NCBI GenBank assembly: GCA_946886365.1 | Contig: CAMPIM010000130.1 | Span: forward strand, 1 to 8,189 | DNA: 8,189 nucleotides | Direction: 5' to 3' | Origin: an uncultured Novosphingobium sp. | GTDB lineage: Bacteria; Pseudomonadota; Alphaproteobacteria; Sphingomonadales; Sphingomonadaceae | Shown here: positions 1 through 8,189 of the stretch, one piece after another | Numbering within the stretch: the stretch's first letter is position 1 | Layout: each line of letters starts with the position of its first letter | Position numbers and translations under genes: made by a program | The notes under the pieces: model-generated | The model's input: only the letters and a program-made list of their open reading frames with translations | Database searches by the model: none | What the model was told of the DNA's origin: nothing

Positions 1-202
<202 letters not shown>

Positions 203-214
203 ATCAATGATCGG

Positions 215-502
215 TTAGGCGACGACGCCCAGAATGTCCGATTCCTTCATGATCAGCAGGTCTTCACCGTCGACCTTGACCTCGGTGCCCGACCACTTGC
301 CGAACAGGATGCGGTCGCCAGCCTTGACGTCCAGCGGGGTCACCTTGCCATCTTCGGCCTTGGAGCCGGTGCCGACGGAAACGACTTCGCCTTCCTGCGG
401 CTTTTCCTTGGCGGTGTCGGGGATGATGATGCCACCGGCAGTCTTCTCTTCCGCTTCTACGCGGCGAACGAGAACGCGGTCATGCAACGGACGAAATGCC
501 AT
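215..502 (-). CDS. groES: Co-chaperonin GroES (10 kDa Hsp10)
   Basis: GroES forms the heptameric lid of the GroEL folding chamber and acts in the cytosol. The 95-residue product has the usual family length. It starts [20 protein letters not shown], matching the conserved PLHDRVLV strand. The mobile loop that docks on GroEL spans about residues 17-33 and contains the hydrophobic GGIIIPD motif. The C-terminus [12 protein letters not shown] matches the family's ending. The start is the ATG at 500-502, with a purine-rich AGGGAAAGG stretch about nine bases upstream. It is the first gene of a groESL operon driven from 649-676 and controlled by the CIRCE operator at 613-639. The only oddity is the palindromic repeat separating it from groEL. 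Confidence 0.97.
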   Translation of the reverse strand: MAFRPLHDRVLVRRVEAEEKTAGGIIIPDTAKEKPQEGEVVSVGTGSKAEDGKVTPLDVKAGDRILFGKWSGTEVKVDGEDLLIMKESDILGVVA

Positions 503-545
503 GTTGAGTTGCCTTTCCCTCTATTGGGTTGGGTCGGACGTCCAA

Positions 546-569
546 TCGCGGGGATTTCCCTATCCGCGA
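546..569 (-). promoter_or_regulatory. Hairpin in the groESL 5' leader
   Basis: Arms TCGCGG (546-551) and CCGCGA (564-569) pair, and AT (554-555) with AT (562-563) extends the stem past a two-G bulge, leaving a six-base loop. If transcription starts just past the -10 box, the hairpin lies in the untranslated leader about 45-65 bases before the groES start. It does not cover the ribosome-binding site. A role in mRNA stability or thermosensing is conjecture. Confidence 0.35.
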
Positions 570-612
570 ATCTGCTGAACGCCGTTCCTTCTCCCGTATG
601 AACCAGATGCTG

Positions 613-639
613 TTAGCACTCTCTTTTGAAGAGTGCCAG
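613..639 (-). promoter_or_regulatory. CIRCE operator (HrcA-binding site) of groESL
   Basis: The plus strand reads TTAGCACTC (613-621), nine bases, then GAGTGCCAG (631-639). The CIRCE consensus is TTAGCACTC-N9-GAGTGCTAA. One half-site is perfect and the other has two changes at its outer end. Read on the groES strand it is CTGGCACTC-N9-GAGTGCTAA, a form I recall from alphaproteobacterial groESL operons. It lies just downstream of the -10 box, where bound HrcA repressor would block transcription until heat stress. No hrcA gene is in the window. Confidence 0.93.
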
Positions 640-648
640 CGCCGCGGA

Positions 649-676
649 ATATGGAGCGATGAAATTGCCGGTCAAG
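649..676 (-). promoter_or_regulatory. Heat-shock (sigma-32/RpoH-type) promoter of groESL
   Basis: On the minus strand a CTTGAC box (671-676) is followed after 14 bases by CTCCATAT (649-656). The sigma-32 consensus is CTTGAA, 13-17 bases, CCCCATNT, so the boxes match 5 of 6 positions and all but one defined position, with correct spacing. The same bases also give a weaker vegetative reading: TTGACC, 16 bases, CATATT. The CIRCE operator begins 9 bases downstream, near the expected transcription start. This suggests dual control, activation by the heat-shock sigma factor plus repression by HrcA. Confidence 0.72.
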
Positions 677-901
677 AGATGGATGCAGATTTTTTATGCA
701 TTCCGTCACAGGCGGAAAGCGTGCGCTTTGTGCGCGTTGGGAGGCCTTTTGTCACCAACGTAGCGCCAATGCGCGGGATTGCTGCGACCGTTGGCGTGTC
801 AAATGTGCAGGGCCAAGCCGTTTCCCTTGACCCCGACCGTTGCGGCACAGGACCACGCTTCCTACTTGCGGGGCGACATCGCCATGGGAGCATTTTGCCA
901 A

Positions 902-1777
902 ATGATTGAAAGCTATACTCCGCCTCGCGTCTGGACATGGGACAAGGACAATGGCGGTGCCTTCGCCAACATCAATCGACCGATCGCGGGCGCGACCCAT
1001 GACAAGGAATTGCCGGTCGGAAAGCACCCGCTGCAACTCTACTCGCTGGGCACGCCCAATGGGCAAAAGGTCACGATCATGCTGGAGGAGCTGCTGGCGG
1101 CGGGCCATCCCGGCGCCGAATATGACGCCTGGCTCATCAACATCAGCGAGGGCGACCAGTTCGGCAGCGGCTTTGTCTCGGTCAATCCGAACAGCAAAAT
1201 CCCTGCTCTGATGGACCACGGCATGTCGCCGCCCCAGCGGGTGTTCGAGTCCGGCGCCATCTTGGTCTATCTGGCCGAGAAGTTCGGCGCGTTCCTTCCC
1301 TCTGACCCGGCGAAGCGTACCGCGACCCTGTCCTGGCTGTTCTGGCAGATGGGCAGCGCACCCCTGTTGGGCGGCGGCTTTGGCCATTTCTTCGCCTATG
1401 CGCCTGAAAAGATCGAATATGCCATCAATCGCTATACGATGGAGGTCAAGCGGCAGTTCGACGTGCTGGACCGCCAGCTTGGCGAGAATGAATATGTTGC
1501 TGGCGATGAGTTTACGATCGCGGATATCGCGATCTGGCCCTGGTATGGCGGGGTGGCACTCGACCGGACCTATGTGGGGGCGGGCGAATTTCTGGACGTG
1601 CAGAGCTATGCCAATGTGCAGCGTTGGGCGAAGCAGATCGATGCGCGGCCTGCCGTGAAGCGCGGCAGGATCGTGAACCGTGCGAGTGGTCCGCTGGAGG
1701 AACAGCTTCGGGAACGGCACGACGCAAGCGATTTTGATACGAAGACGCAGGATAAGGTGGAAGGGGTGGGTAGCTAA
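902..1777 (+). CDS. yghU: YghU-type (Nu-class) glutathione S-transferase
   Basis: This protein resembles E. coli YghU, a glutathione-binding protein with disulfide-bond reductase activity on small disulfides. It is 291 residues long, close to YghU's 288. Signature stretches are VWTWDK (10-15), GGAFANINRP (18-27), the active-site segment YSLGTPNGQK (47-56), the cis-proline strand NSKIPAL (97-103), the glutathione-binding ESG (116-118), then the helical C-terminal domain with FGHFFAYAP and FTIADIAIWPW (204-214). The ending GPLEEQLRERHDASDF also matches. I chose the ATG at 902 because it aligns with the YghU N-terminus; a GGGAG lies about 11 bases upstream. An in-frame ATG at 884 is possible, but the added residues look non-conserved. 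It is the only plus-strand gene here, diverging from groES. Its exact substrate is unknown. Confidence 0.9.
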   Translation: MIESYTPPRVWTWDKDNGGAFANINRPIAGATHDKELPVGKHPLQLYSLGTPNGQKVTIMLEELLAAGHPGAEYDAWLINISEGDQFGSGFVSVNPNSKIPALMDHGMSPPQRVFESGAILVYLAEKFGAFLPSDPAKRTATLSWLFWQMGSAPLLGGGFGHFFAYAPEKIEYAINRYTMEVKRQFDVLDRQLGENEYVAGDEFTIADIAIWPWYGGVALDRTYVGAGEFLDVQSYANVQRWAKQIDARPAVKRGRIVNRASGPLEEQLRERHDASDFDTKTQDKVEGVGS

Positions 1778-1797
1778 GCCCCGGCAGCTTTTACCGC

Positions 1798-1873
1798 GTC
1801 ACCCCAGCGAAGGCTGGGGTCTCGTTCGACCTTTGCCGTACCCTCCTGAGATCCCAGCGTCCGCTGGGATTAC
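1798..1873. repeat. Paired inverted palindromic repeat (REP/BIME-like), copy 2, between the convergent yghU and ligA
   Basis: The left hairpin has stem ACCCCAGC/GCTGGGGT (1801-1808 with 1813-1820) and loop GAAG. The right hairpin has stem ATCCCAGC/GCTGGGAT (1851-1858 with 1863-1870) and loop GTCC. The modules are inverted relative to each other with the same flanks as copies 1 and 3: GTC before the left hairpin, CTGAG before the right one. The element fills most of the 115 bases between two convergent stop codons. It may slow or end transcription from both sides, although neither hairpin has a T-run. Confidence 0.82.
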
Positions 1874-1892
1874 GGGGGTGGTTAGTGCGCCC

Positions 1893-4079
<2,187 letters not shown>

Positions 4080-4097
4080 TCATTTGCCCGCAGCAGT

Positions 4098-5759
4098 TCA
4101 GACTTCGAGCAGCCGCTCCGCCTGCGCTCTCGCCTCGGCAGTGATCTCTGCGCCGGAGAGCATGCGGGCAATCTCCTCGCGCCGCTCGCCGTCGCTCAGC
4201 GCATGGACGCCAGTACGGGTCACCGTGCCGTCACTGGCCTTGGCGATCAGCATATGGCCAGCGCCGCGCGCGGCCACCTGCGGACTGTGGGTAACGACGA
4301 GTATCTGGTTGCTCTGCGCCAGCCGCGCCAGCCGGTCGCCTATCGCAGAGGCCACCGCGCCGCCGACGCCCCGGTCGATCTCGTCAAAAATCAGCGTATC
4401 CGCCCCGCCCCGCTCCGCCAGCGCAACCTTGAGCGCCAGAATGAAGCGTGACAATTCGCCGCCCGATGCGATCTTCACCAAAGGCGCAAAGGGAGCGCCG
4501 GGATTGGTGGAAATCTCGAACTCCACCCGATCCATGCCCTGCGCGCTCCACTGCCCTTCATCGAGCGCGGCGACGGTGGTGCGGAAGCGCGCGGCGTCGA
4601 GCTTCAGCGGCGCGAGTTCCGCCGCCACGGCCGCATCGAGCCGCGCGGCAGCATCCTTGCGCTGAGCGGACAGCGCCTGCGCCGCGTCGCGATAGGCGGC
4701 GGCGCTGGCCGCAACGTCGGCTTCCAGCACGGCGATATGCTCCTCTCCGCTCTCGATGGCGGCCAGTTTTGCCGACATCTCATCGCGCAGCGCAGCAAGG
4801 TCATCTGCGGCAACCTGATGCTTACGCGCCAATCCGCGCAGGTCGAACAGCCGCGTTTCTATCGCGTCCAACCGCGCCGGATCAAAGCTGAGCGCATCCG
4901 CTGCCTTGGCCAGCCGGTCCTCCGCCTCGCCCGCCTCAATCACCGCCCGGTCGAGGGCGGCGAGCACTTCGGCAAGTGGCTCATATTCACCCACCATGCG
5001 GTCGAGCCTCCGCGCCGCCTGCCGCAACTGCGCCAGCCCACCGTCCGAGCCGGTGAGGCAATCCGTCACCGTCGACAGGTCATCGGACAACCGCGCGCCC
5101 TTTTGCATGGTCGCGCGCTCTTCGGCCAGCGCCGCTTCCTCGCCGGGTTCGGGGCCAAAACGCGACAATTCTTCAATAGCATGGGTCAGATAGTCGCGAT
5201 CCCGCGCCGCCACCTCGACCGCCGCGCGACTTTCCGCGAGCCGGTCGGCCGCCGCGCGCCAGGCAGAGTGGGCAAATGCCACCGAGGCGCTGTCGCAACG
5301 GCCATAGACGTCCAGCAACTGACGATGCCCACGCGGATTGAGCAGCCCGCGATCGTCATGCTGCCCATGTATCTCAACCAGCGTACCGCCCAGGTCACGT
5401 AGCAAGGCGGCGGAACAGGCCTGATCATTGATGAAGGCCCGGCTTCCCCCGTCAGCCTTTAGCGTGCGGCGAATGATGAGCGGTTCGCCCGCATCAAGTT
5501 CGATGCCGTTGCTGGCGAGCAGTTCGGCAGCCCTGTGATCGGCACGGGGAATGTCGAAGGTGGCGGTGACGCTGGCCTGCGCCTCTCCGTTGCGGACGAG
5601 GCCGCTGTCAGCCCTCGCCCCCAGCGCCAGGCCAAGCGAATCGAGGAGGATTGACTTGCCCGCGCCGGTCTCCCCCGTCAGCACGCCAAGGCCCGTGCCG
5701 AACTCCAGGTCCAGCGCCTCGATCAGGACGACGTTGCGGATGGAAAGATTGGTCAGCAA
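4098..5759 (-). CDS. recN: DNA repair ATPase RecN
   Basis: RecN is an SMC-like ATPase recruited to double-strand breaks that helps hold DNA ends or sister chromatids together during recombination. The 553-residue product shows the split ABC ATPase: Walker A GETGAGKS (29-36), a Q-loop region HGQHDD (131-136), a central alanine-rich coiled coil with an interrupted middle (about 155-385), the signature ASGGELSRF (431-439), Walker B TLIFDEID (455-462) and the H-loop histidine H491 in VVTHSP. The length is normal. The start that aligns with E. coli RecN is a TTG (5757-5759), not an ATG. A GGAG lies ten bases upstream, a long gap for a Shine-Dalgarno site. It is preceded by bamD across a 110-base gap holding repeat copy 3, and followed by ligA. 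No SOS (LexA) box was recognised upstream. Confidence 0.95.
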   Translation of the reverse strand: MLTNLSIRNVVLIEALDLEFGTGLGVLTGETGAGKSILLDSLGLALGARADSGLVRNGEAQASVTATFDIPRADHRAAELLASNGIELDAGEPLIIRRTLKADGGSRAFINDQACSAALLRDLGGTLVEIHGQHDDRGLLNPRGHRQLLDVYGRCDSASVAFAHSAWRAAADRLAESRAAVEVAARDRDYLTHAIEELSRFGPEPGEEAALAEERATMQKGARLSDDLSTVTDCLTGSDGGLAQLRQAARRLDRMVGEYEPLAEVLAALDRAVIEAGEAEDRLAKAADALSFDPARLDAIETRLFDLRGLARKHQVAADDLAALRDEMSAKLAAIESGEEHIAVLEADVAASAAAYRDAAQALSAQRKDAAARLDAAVAAELAPLKLDAARFRTTVAALDEGQWSAQGMDRVEFEISTNPGAPFAPLVKIASGGELSRFILALKVALAERGGADTLIFDEIDRGVGGAVASAIGDRLARLAQSNQILVVTHSPQVAARGAGHMLIAKASDGTVTRTGVHALSDGERREEIARMLSGAEITAEARAQAERLLEV

Positions 5760-5777
5760 TGCGGCCGATCTCCAGAC

Positions 5778-5856
5778 GTCATCCCAGCGGAAGCTGGGAT
5801 CTCGTGCCGCCGGGTCGTGCCCAATGGCCTGAGACCCCAGCTTCCGCTGGGGCGAC
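5778..5856. repeat. Paired inverted palindromic repeat (REP/BIME-like), copy 3, between bamD and recN
   Basis: The left hairpin has stem ATCCCAGC/GCTGGGAT (5781-5788 with 5793-5800) and loop GGAA. The right hairpin has stem CCCCAGC/GCTGGGG (5835-5841 with 5846-5852) and loop TTCC, which is GGAA on the other strand. The flanks match copies 1 and 2. The element occupies most of the gap between the bamD stop and the recN TTG start. If the genes share a transcript, it would form strong mRNA structure there and could reduce recN expression or protect the upstream bamD message. Confidence 0.85.
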
Positions 5857-5869
5857 GGTAAATCGGCAA

Positions 5870-6655
5870 TTACGCCTTCGCGCCATGTTCCCGCATGAGC
5901 TTGTAGCTACGCTCATACCATTTGGAGCCGGGATAGTTCTTGCCCAGAACAGCCGCAGCCTTCTGCGCTTCCTCCGGAATGCCGAGCGAGAGATAGCTTT
6001 CGACCAGACGCTCCAGCGCCTCGGGCGTGTGGGTGGTCGTCTGATATTTGTCGATGACCACGCGGAAACGCAGCGTCGCCGCCAACCACTGCCCGCGACG
6101 CTGGTAAAAACGGCCGACTTCCATCTCCTTGCCCGCAAGGTGATCGTTGACCAGGTCCAGCTTCAACCGCGCATCGGCGGCATAACGGGTATCGGGATAG
6201 CGGCGGATCAATTCGCCCAGCGAATCCAGCGACTGCTGCGTGATTTTTTGGTCGCGGGTGACGTCGGCAATCTGCTCATAATAGCAGAGCGCGATCAGAT
6301 AATAGGCGTAGGGCGCGTCCTTGTTGCCGGTATGAATCGCCAGAAAGCGCTGCGACGCCGCGATCGATTCACTATAGTCCTTGTTCATATAATAGCTGAA
6401 CGCGGACATGAGCTGCGCCCGGCGCGCCCAGGGGGAATAGGGATGCTGGCGTTCCACCTCGTCAAACAGGGCGGCGGCCATCTTATATTGCCCGCGATCG
6501 AGCCGGTATTTGCCCGCATTGTAAAGCGTGGACACGTCACGGGCGACATATTGGGTGTCGGCCTTGTTCTTCGACGTGGCGCAGCCGGCGAGCAAGGCGG
6601 CAAGCAGAACCGGGGCGGTAGCAGCGCCAATGCGCGTCATGGTTTTCGTCAGCAT
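5870..6655 (-). CDS. bamD: Outer-membrane assembly lipoprotein BamD (YfiO/ComL)
   Basis: BamD is the essential lipoprotein of the BAM complex that folds beta-barrel proteins into the outer membrane. It is anchored on the periplasmic face and contacts BamA and incoming barrels. The product has 261 residues. The N-terminus is a lipoprotein signal peptide with lipobox LAGC and lipidated cysteine C25. TPR-like helices follow, with family motifs including LYNAGKYRLDRGQY (44-57), HPYSPWARRAQL (71-82), YYLIALCYYEQIADVTRDQ (118-136) and RRYPDTRYAADA (151-162). The ATG at 6653-6655 lacks an obvious ribosome-binding site; the ATG at 6638-6640 is an in-frame alternative that keeps the signal peptide. 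A long upstream extension of the frame overlaps the kinase gene and is not credible. The order bamD-recN-ligA is typical of alphaproteobacteria. Confidence 0.95.
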   Translation of the reverse strand: MLTKTMTRIGAATAPVLLAALLAGCATSKNKADTQYVARDVSTLYNAGKYRLDRGQYKMAAALFDEVERQHPYSPWARRAQLMSAFSYYMNKDYSESIAASQRFLAIHTGNKDAPYAYYLIALCYYEQIADVTRDQKITQQSLDSLGELIRRYPDTRYAADARLKLDLVNDHLAGKEMEVGRFYQRRGQWLAATLRFRVVIDKYQTTTHTPEALERLVESYLSLGIPEEAQKAAAVLGKNYPGSKWYERSYKLMREHGAKA

Positions 6656-6661
6656 GGCCGG

Positions 6662-6690
6662 GTCATAGCGGAGCGAATGGCACTCGCCAA
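6662..6690 (-). promoter_or_regulatory. Candidate promoter for bamD
   Basis: On the minus strand TTGGCG (6685-6690) is followed after 17 bases by TATGAC (6662-6667); each box matches 4 of 6 vegetative consensus positions. The predicted start of transcription would fall at or next to the ATG at 6655. That would give a leaderless message, or a very short leader if the downstream ATG at 6640 is used. The match is weak and could be chance in a 67-base gap. Confidence 0.28.
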
Positions 6691-6722
6691 GCGGCAGAAT
6701 AGCGTGCGGACGCTTCAGGCTC

Positions 6723-7739
6723 TCAACGCGCCTGCGCGGGCAGGTCCAACCGGACGATCGCGCCGCCTTCCGGCCGCGCGTGCAGGCCGAACTGTCCGCT
6801 GAGCTGGCTCGCCAACGCACTTGCAATGCGCAGGCCGATGGAATTGCCCTTCTCGATCTCGAAATCGGGAGACAGGCCGTCGCCATCGTCAGCGATCTTC
6901 AGCGACAGCGTCCCGCTCGAATCCTCCAGAGACACCTCGATCGTCCCGCCACGATGGGGCAAGCCATGTTCAATGGCATTGCTCACCGCCTCCGCCACGA
7001 TCAGCGCGAGCGGCACGGCGACATGGGATTCCAGCGTCAGGCCCGGTGGAGCGCTGACGGTAACGCGAATGTCATCCCGCCCGCTCGCCTCCAGCACATC
7101 CGCCGTCAGCCGCGTCAGAAAGGCATGCAGGTCCTGCCCATCCTCTGCTGGATCATATAACGCACGGCTGATCCGACCGATCAGCGCGAGGCGGCTGGCG
7201 GCATCGTCCAACGCCCTGCTCGCCAGCTCATCGTCTACATGGCGCCGCTGTAATGACAGCATCGCGGCCACGACCTGCAAATTGTTGGAAACGCGATGCT
7301 GCAATTCGTGGAACAGAAGTTCCCGGTTTTCCGCCAGCGTACGGCTGCGTTCCCGTTCCACGGCAAGGTTGAAATTGGCCCGCTGCATCAGGTGAATGAG
7401 CGCGATGTCGATGGCGATCACGGCCGCATAGAAAATAAGCGCGAGGATGACGCCACCACTAAGGATGCCGCCAGCGCCCGCCGGGATGAAGAAATACCAG
7501 GACAATATTCCGCAAACTATGCCCGCAAATATCCCGGGACGCAGCCCGAACAAAAAGGTCGAAAGGATGACAGCGGGAAAGAAGGATACGAAAGGATAGC
7601 CGATCGGCAGGAAGTCCTGCGCGGACAGCCTGAGAGCAAGGGCGATGCCACAAAACAGGGCCGATACGGCATAGGCATATACTGGCCGCCGAAGCACGAG
7701 AGGCAGGCGCTCGACGAACCTTTCATTGGAACGCTGCAT
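6723..7739 (-). CDS. Membrane sensor histidine kinase, HisKA_2/HWE type, with DUF4118-like membrane domain
   Basis: This is a 338-residue sensor kinase that should autophosphorylate on histidine and pass phosphate to a response regulator. The N-terminal third (about 20-118) is hydrophobic, with roughly four membrane spans and a KdpD/DUF4118-like core (SFFPAVILSTFLFGLRPGIFAG). A short coiled linker (122-142) leads to the phosphoacceptor motif HELQHRVSNNLQ with H148; HRVSN fits the HRxxN pattern of the HWE/HisKA_2 kinases. The ATPase domain shows an N-box (EAVSNAIEHG, 250-259), G1 (DDGDGLS, 284-290) and G2 (NSIGLRI, 299-305). I chose the ATG at 7739 because AGGGAG sits five bases upstream; an ATG 22 codons earlier adds a non-membrane, non-conserved stretch. 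No response regulator adjoins it. In alphaproteobacteria such kinases often feed the general stress regulator PhyR; assigning this one is inference. Confidence 0.85.
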   Translation of the reverse strand: MQRSNERFVERLPLVLRRPVYAYAVSALFCGIALALRLSAQDFLPIGYPFVSFFPAVILSTFLFGLRPGIFAGIVCGILSWYFFIPAGAGGILSGGVILALIFYAAVIAIDIALIHLMQRANFNLAVERERSRTLAENRELLFHELQHRVSNNLQVVAAMLSLQRRHVDDELASRALDDAASRLALIGRISRALYDPAEDGQDLHAFLTRLTADVLEASGRDDIRVTVSAPPGLTLESHVAVPLALIVAEAVSNAIEHGLPHRGGTIEVSLEDSSGTLSLKIADDGDGLSPDFEIEKGNSIGLRIASALASQLSGQFGLHARPEGGAIVRLDLPAQAR

Positions 7740-7744
7740 CTTAT

Positions 7745-7750
7745 CTCCCT
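7745..7750 (-). promoter_or_regulatory. Ribosome-binding site deciding the start of the histidine kinase
   Basis: The minus strand reads AGGGAG followed by ATAAG and the ATG at 7739. This near-ideal site and spacing favours the 338-residue product over the 360-residue reading from 7805. Confidence 0.8.
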
Positions 7751-7823
7751 GAAATCGCGCCGCACAGTAACAGAAGTTTGGCCATCTCCAATTGATCGAA
7801 GTCAAGGAGTTTGGGCTCTAACG

Positions 7824-7851
7824 AAAAAGGGCGCCCGGCGGGGGCGCCCTT
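7824..7851 (-). terminator. Intrinsic (Rho-independent) terminator of pnp
   Basis: A perfect 10-base stem, AAGGGCGCCC (7827-7836) with GGGCGCCCTT (7842-7851), encloses a five-base loop. On the minus strand it is followed directly by a run of five T (complement of 7824-7828). It lies 33 bases past the pnp stop codon. This separates pnp transcription from the kinase gene downstream, so the kinase likely has its own promoter in 7740-7823, where I could not identify convincing boxes. Confidence 0.92.
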
Positions 7852-7884
7852 CTCATTTTGCTTAACCTGATGGGTTGGAACCGA

Positions 7885-8189
7885 TCAGTCCTGAGTCAGG
7901 AAATCGGGCAGACCAGCGTTGGAGCCGTCGTCATCGCCGCCACGGCCTTCGCTGCGGGGGCCACGGTCACGGCGCGGGCCGCGATCGCCACCGCGATCTC
8001 CACCACGGCCACCACGGTCGCCGCCATCACGGCGCGGGCCACGGCCACGATCGCCACGGTCGCCGCGATCACCACGGGGTTCGCGCGGTTCGCGGGCAGG
8101 ACGAGTGTCCTCCAGCTCTTCGCCGGTTTCCTGATCAACGACGCGCATCGACAGGCGAACCTTGCCGCGCGGATCGATCTCCAGGACCT
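7885..8189 (-). CDS. pnp: Polynucleotide phosphorylase (PNPase), C-terminal fragment
   Basis: PNPase is a trimeric 3'-5' phosphorolytic exoribonuclease of the RNA degradosome. Only the last 100 residues are visible; the start lies beyond base 8189. The upstream end reads [20 protein letters not shown], the last strands of the C-terminal S1 RNA-binding domain in this family. It continues into a tail of about 65 residues made almost entirely of Arg, Gly, Asp and Pro, with RGD/RGG-type repeats and GPRRD twice, ending LPDFLTQD. This tail is surely disordered and much longer than that of E. coli PNPase. Charged Arg/Gly tails of this kind can add RNA or protein contacts. S1 proteins other than PNPase share some of this pattern, but the S1-end wording fits PNPase best. 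A strong terminator follows. Confidence 0.88.
   Translation of the reverse strand, partial: VLEIDPRGKVRLSMRVVDQETGEELEDTRPAREPREPRGDRGDRGDRGRGPRRDGGDRGGRGGDRGGDRGPRRDRGPRSEGRGGDDDGSNAGLPDFLTQD

Larger units (their letters stand above)
503..901. other. Divergent intergenic region between groES and the glutathione transferase gene
   Basis: This 399-base stretch has no credible gene. Its left part holds the groESL leader with a hairpin (546-569), the CIRCE operator (613-639) and the promoter (649-676). Its right part should hold the promoter of the plus-strand glutathione transferase gene, but I find no convincing -35/-10 pair there. Two small inverted repeats stand out on that side: AAAGCG/CGCTTT at 716-729, and CGTTGG/CCAACG at 735-760. 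Open frames crossing the region lack family resemblance and ribosome-binding sites. Confidence 0.7.

Noticed and set aside
827..855. Promoter for the YghU-type gene starting with TTGACC at 827-832
   Set aside because: No acceptable -10 box follows at 16-18 bases, so it was not listed as a feature.
529..909. 126-residue open frame in the divergent intergenic region
   Set aside because: It crosses the promoter, CIRCE operator and leader of groESL, resembles no known family and lacks a convincing ribosome-binding site.
752..1720. 322-residue open frame on the minus strand
   Set aside because: Antisense shadow of the YghU-type gene, which is strongly recognisable on the plus strand.
5651..6802. 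383-residue open frame on the plus strand
   Set aside because: It runs antisense through the recN start, repeat copy 3, all of bamD and the kinase end. No family resemblance; the true genes on the minus strand are well supported.
6656..6886. 77-residue N-terminal extension of bamD
   Set aside because: It overlaps the end of the kinase gene and would bury the lipoprotein signal peptide inside the protein.
7752..7823. Promoter for the histidine kinase using TTGACT on the minus strand
   Set aside because: The best -10 candidates at suitable spacing match only three of six positions, too weak to claim.
7919..8134. Arg/Ser/Pro-rich 71-residue frame on the plus strand
   Set aside because: It is the reverse complement of the repetitive PNPase tail; the RSPPRSP pattern is only the mirror of RGD/RGG codons.

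Overview
This window looks like chromosomal housekeeping DNA from a high-GC alphaproteobacterium, most likely a sphingomonad (Sphingomonadaceae, Sphingobium/Sphingomonas-like). That placement is inferred. It rests on the GroEL N-terminus, the alphaproteobacterial order bamD-recN-ligA, the form of the CIRCE operator, and intergenic palindromes of the kind common in sphingomonad genomes. No sequence search was possible.

Layout from left to right. Bases 1-502 hold the start of groEL and all of groES, both on the minus strand and read groES then groEL. Bases 503-901 are a gene-free region with the groESL control signals: a heat-shock-type promoter, a CIRCE operator at the expected start of transcription, and a hairpin in the leader. 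Bases 902-1777 hold the only plus-strand gene, a YghU-type (Nu-class) glutathione transferase. It diverges from groES and converges on ligA. Bases 1893-6655 hold a minus-strand block read bamD (outer-membrane assembly lipoprotein), recN (double-strand-break repair ATPase), ligA (NAD-dependent DNA ligase). Bases 6723-7739 encode a membrane histidine kinase of the HisKA_2/HWE type. Bases 7885-8189 hold the end of pnp (polynucleotide phosphorylase), followed by a strong intrinsic terminator at 7824-7851.

The genes fall into three themes: protein folding under heat stress (groESL), DNA repair with envelope assembly (bamD-recN-ligA), and RNA turnover (pnp). The kinase lies where related genomes often carry lpxC upstream of bamD, and no response regulator is visible beside it.

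The most distinctive non-coding signal is a family of paired inverted palindromes (REP/BIME-like). Three copies lie at 122-202, 1798-1873 and 5778-5856. Their stems covary and two copies carry identical loops in both arms. One copy splits groES from groEL and another splits bamD from recN, so both may sit inside transcribed operons. I see no mobile element, CRISPR array, tRNA or rRNA, and no convincing new biological system. The findings are second-look items in an otherwise ordinary region.
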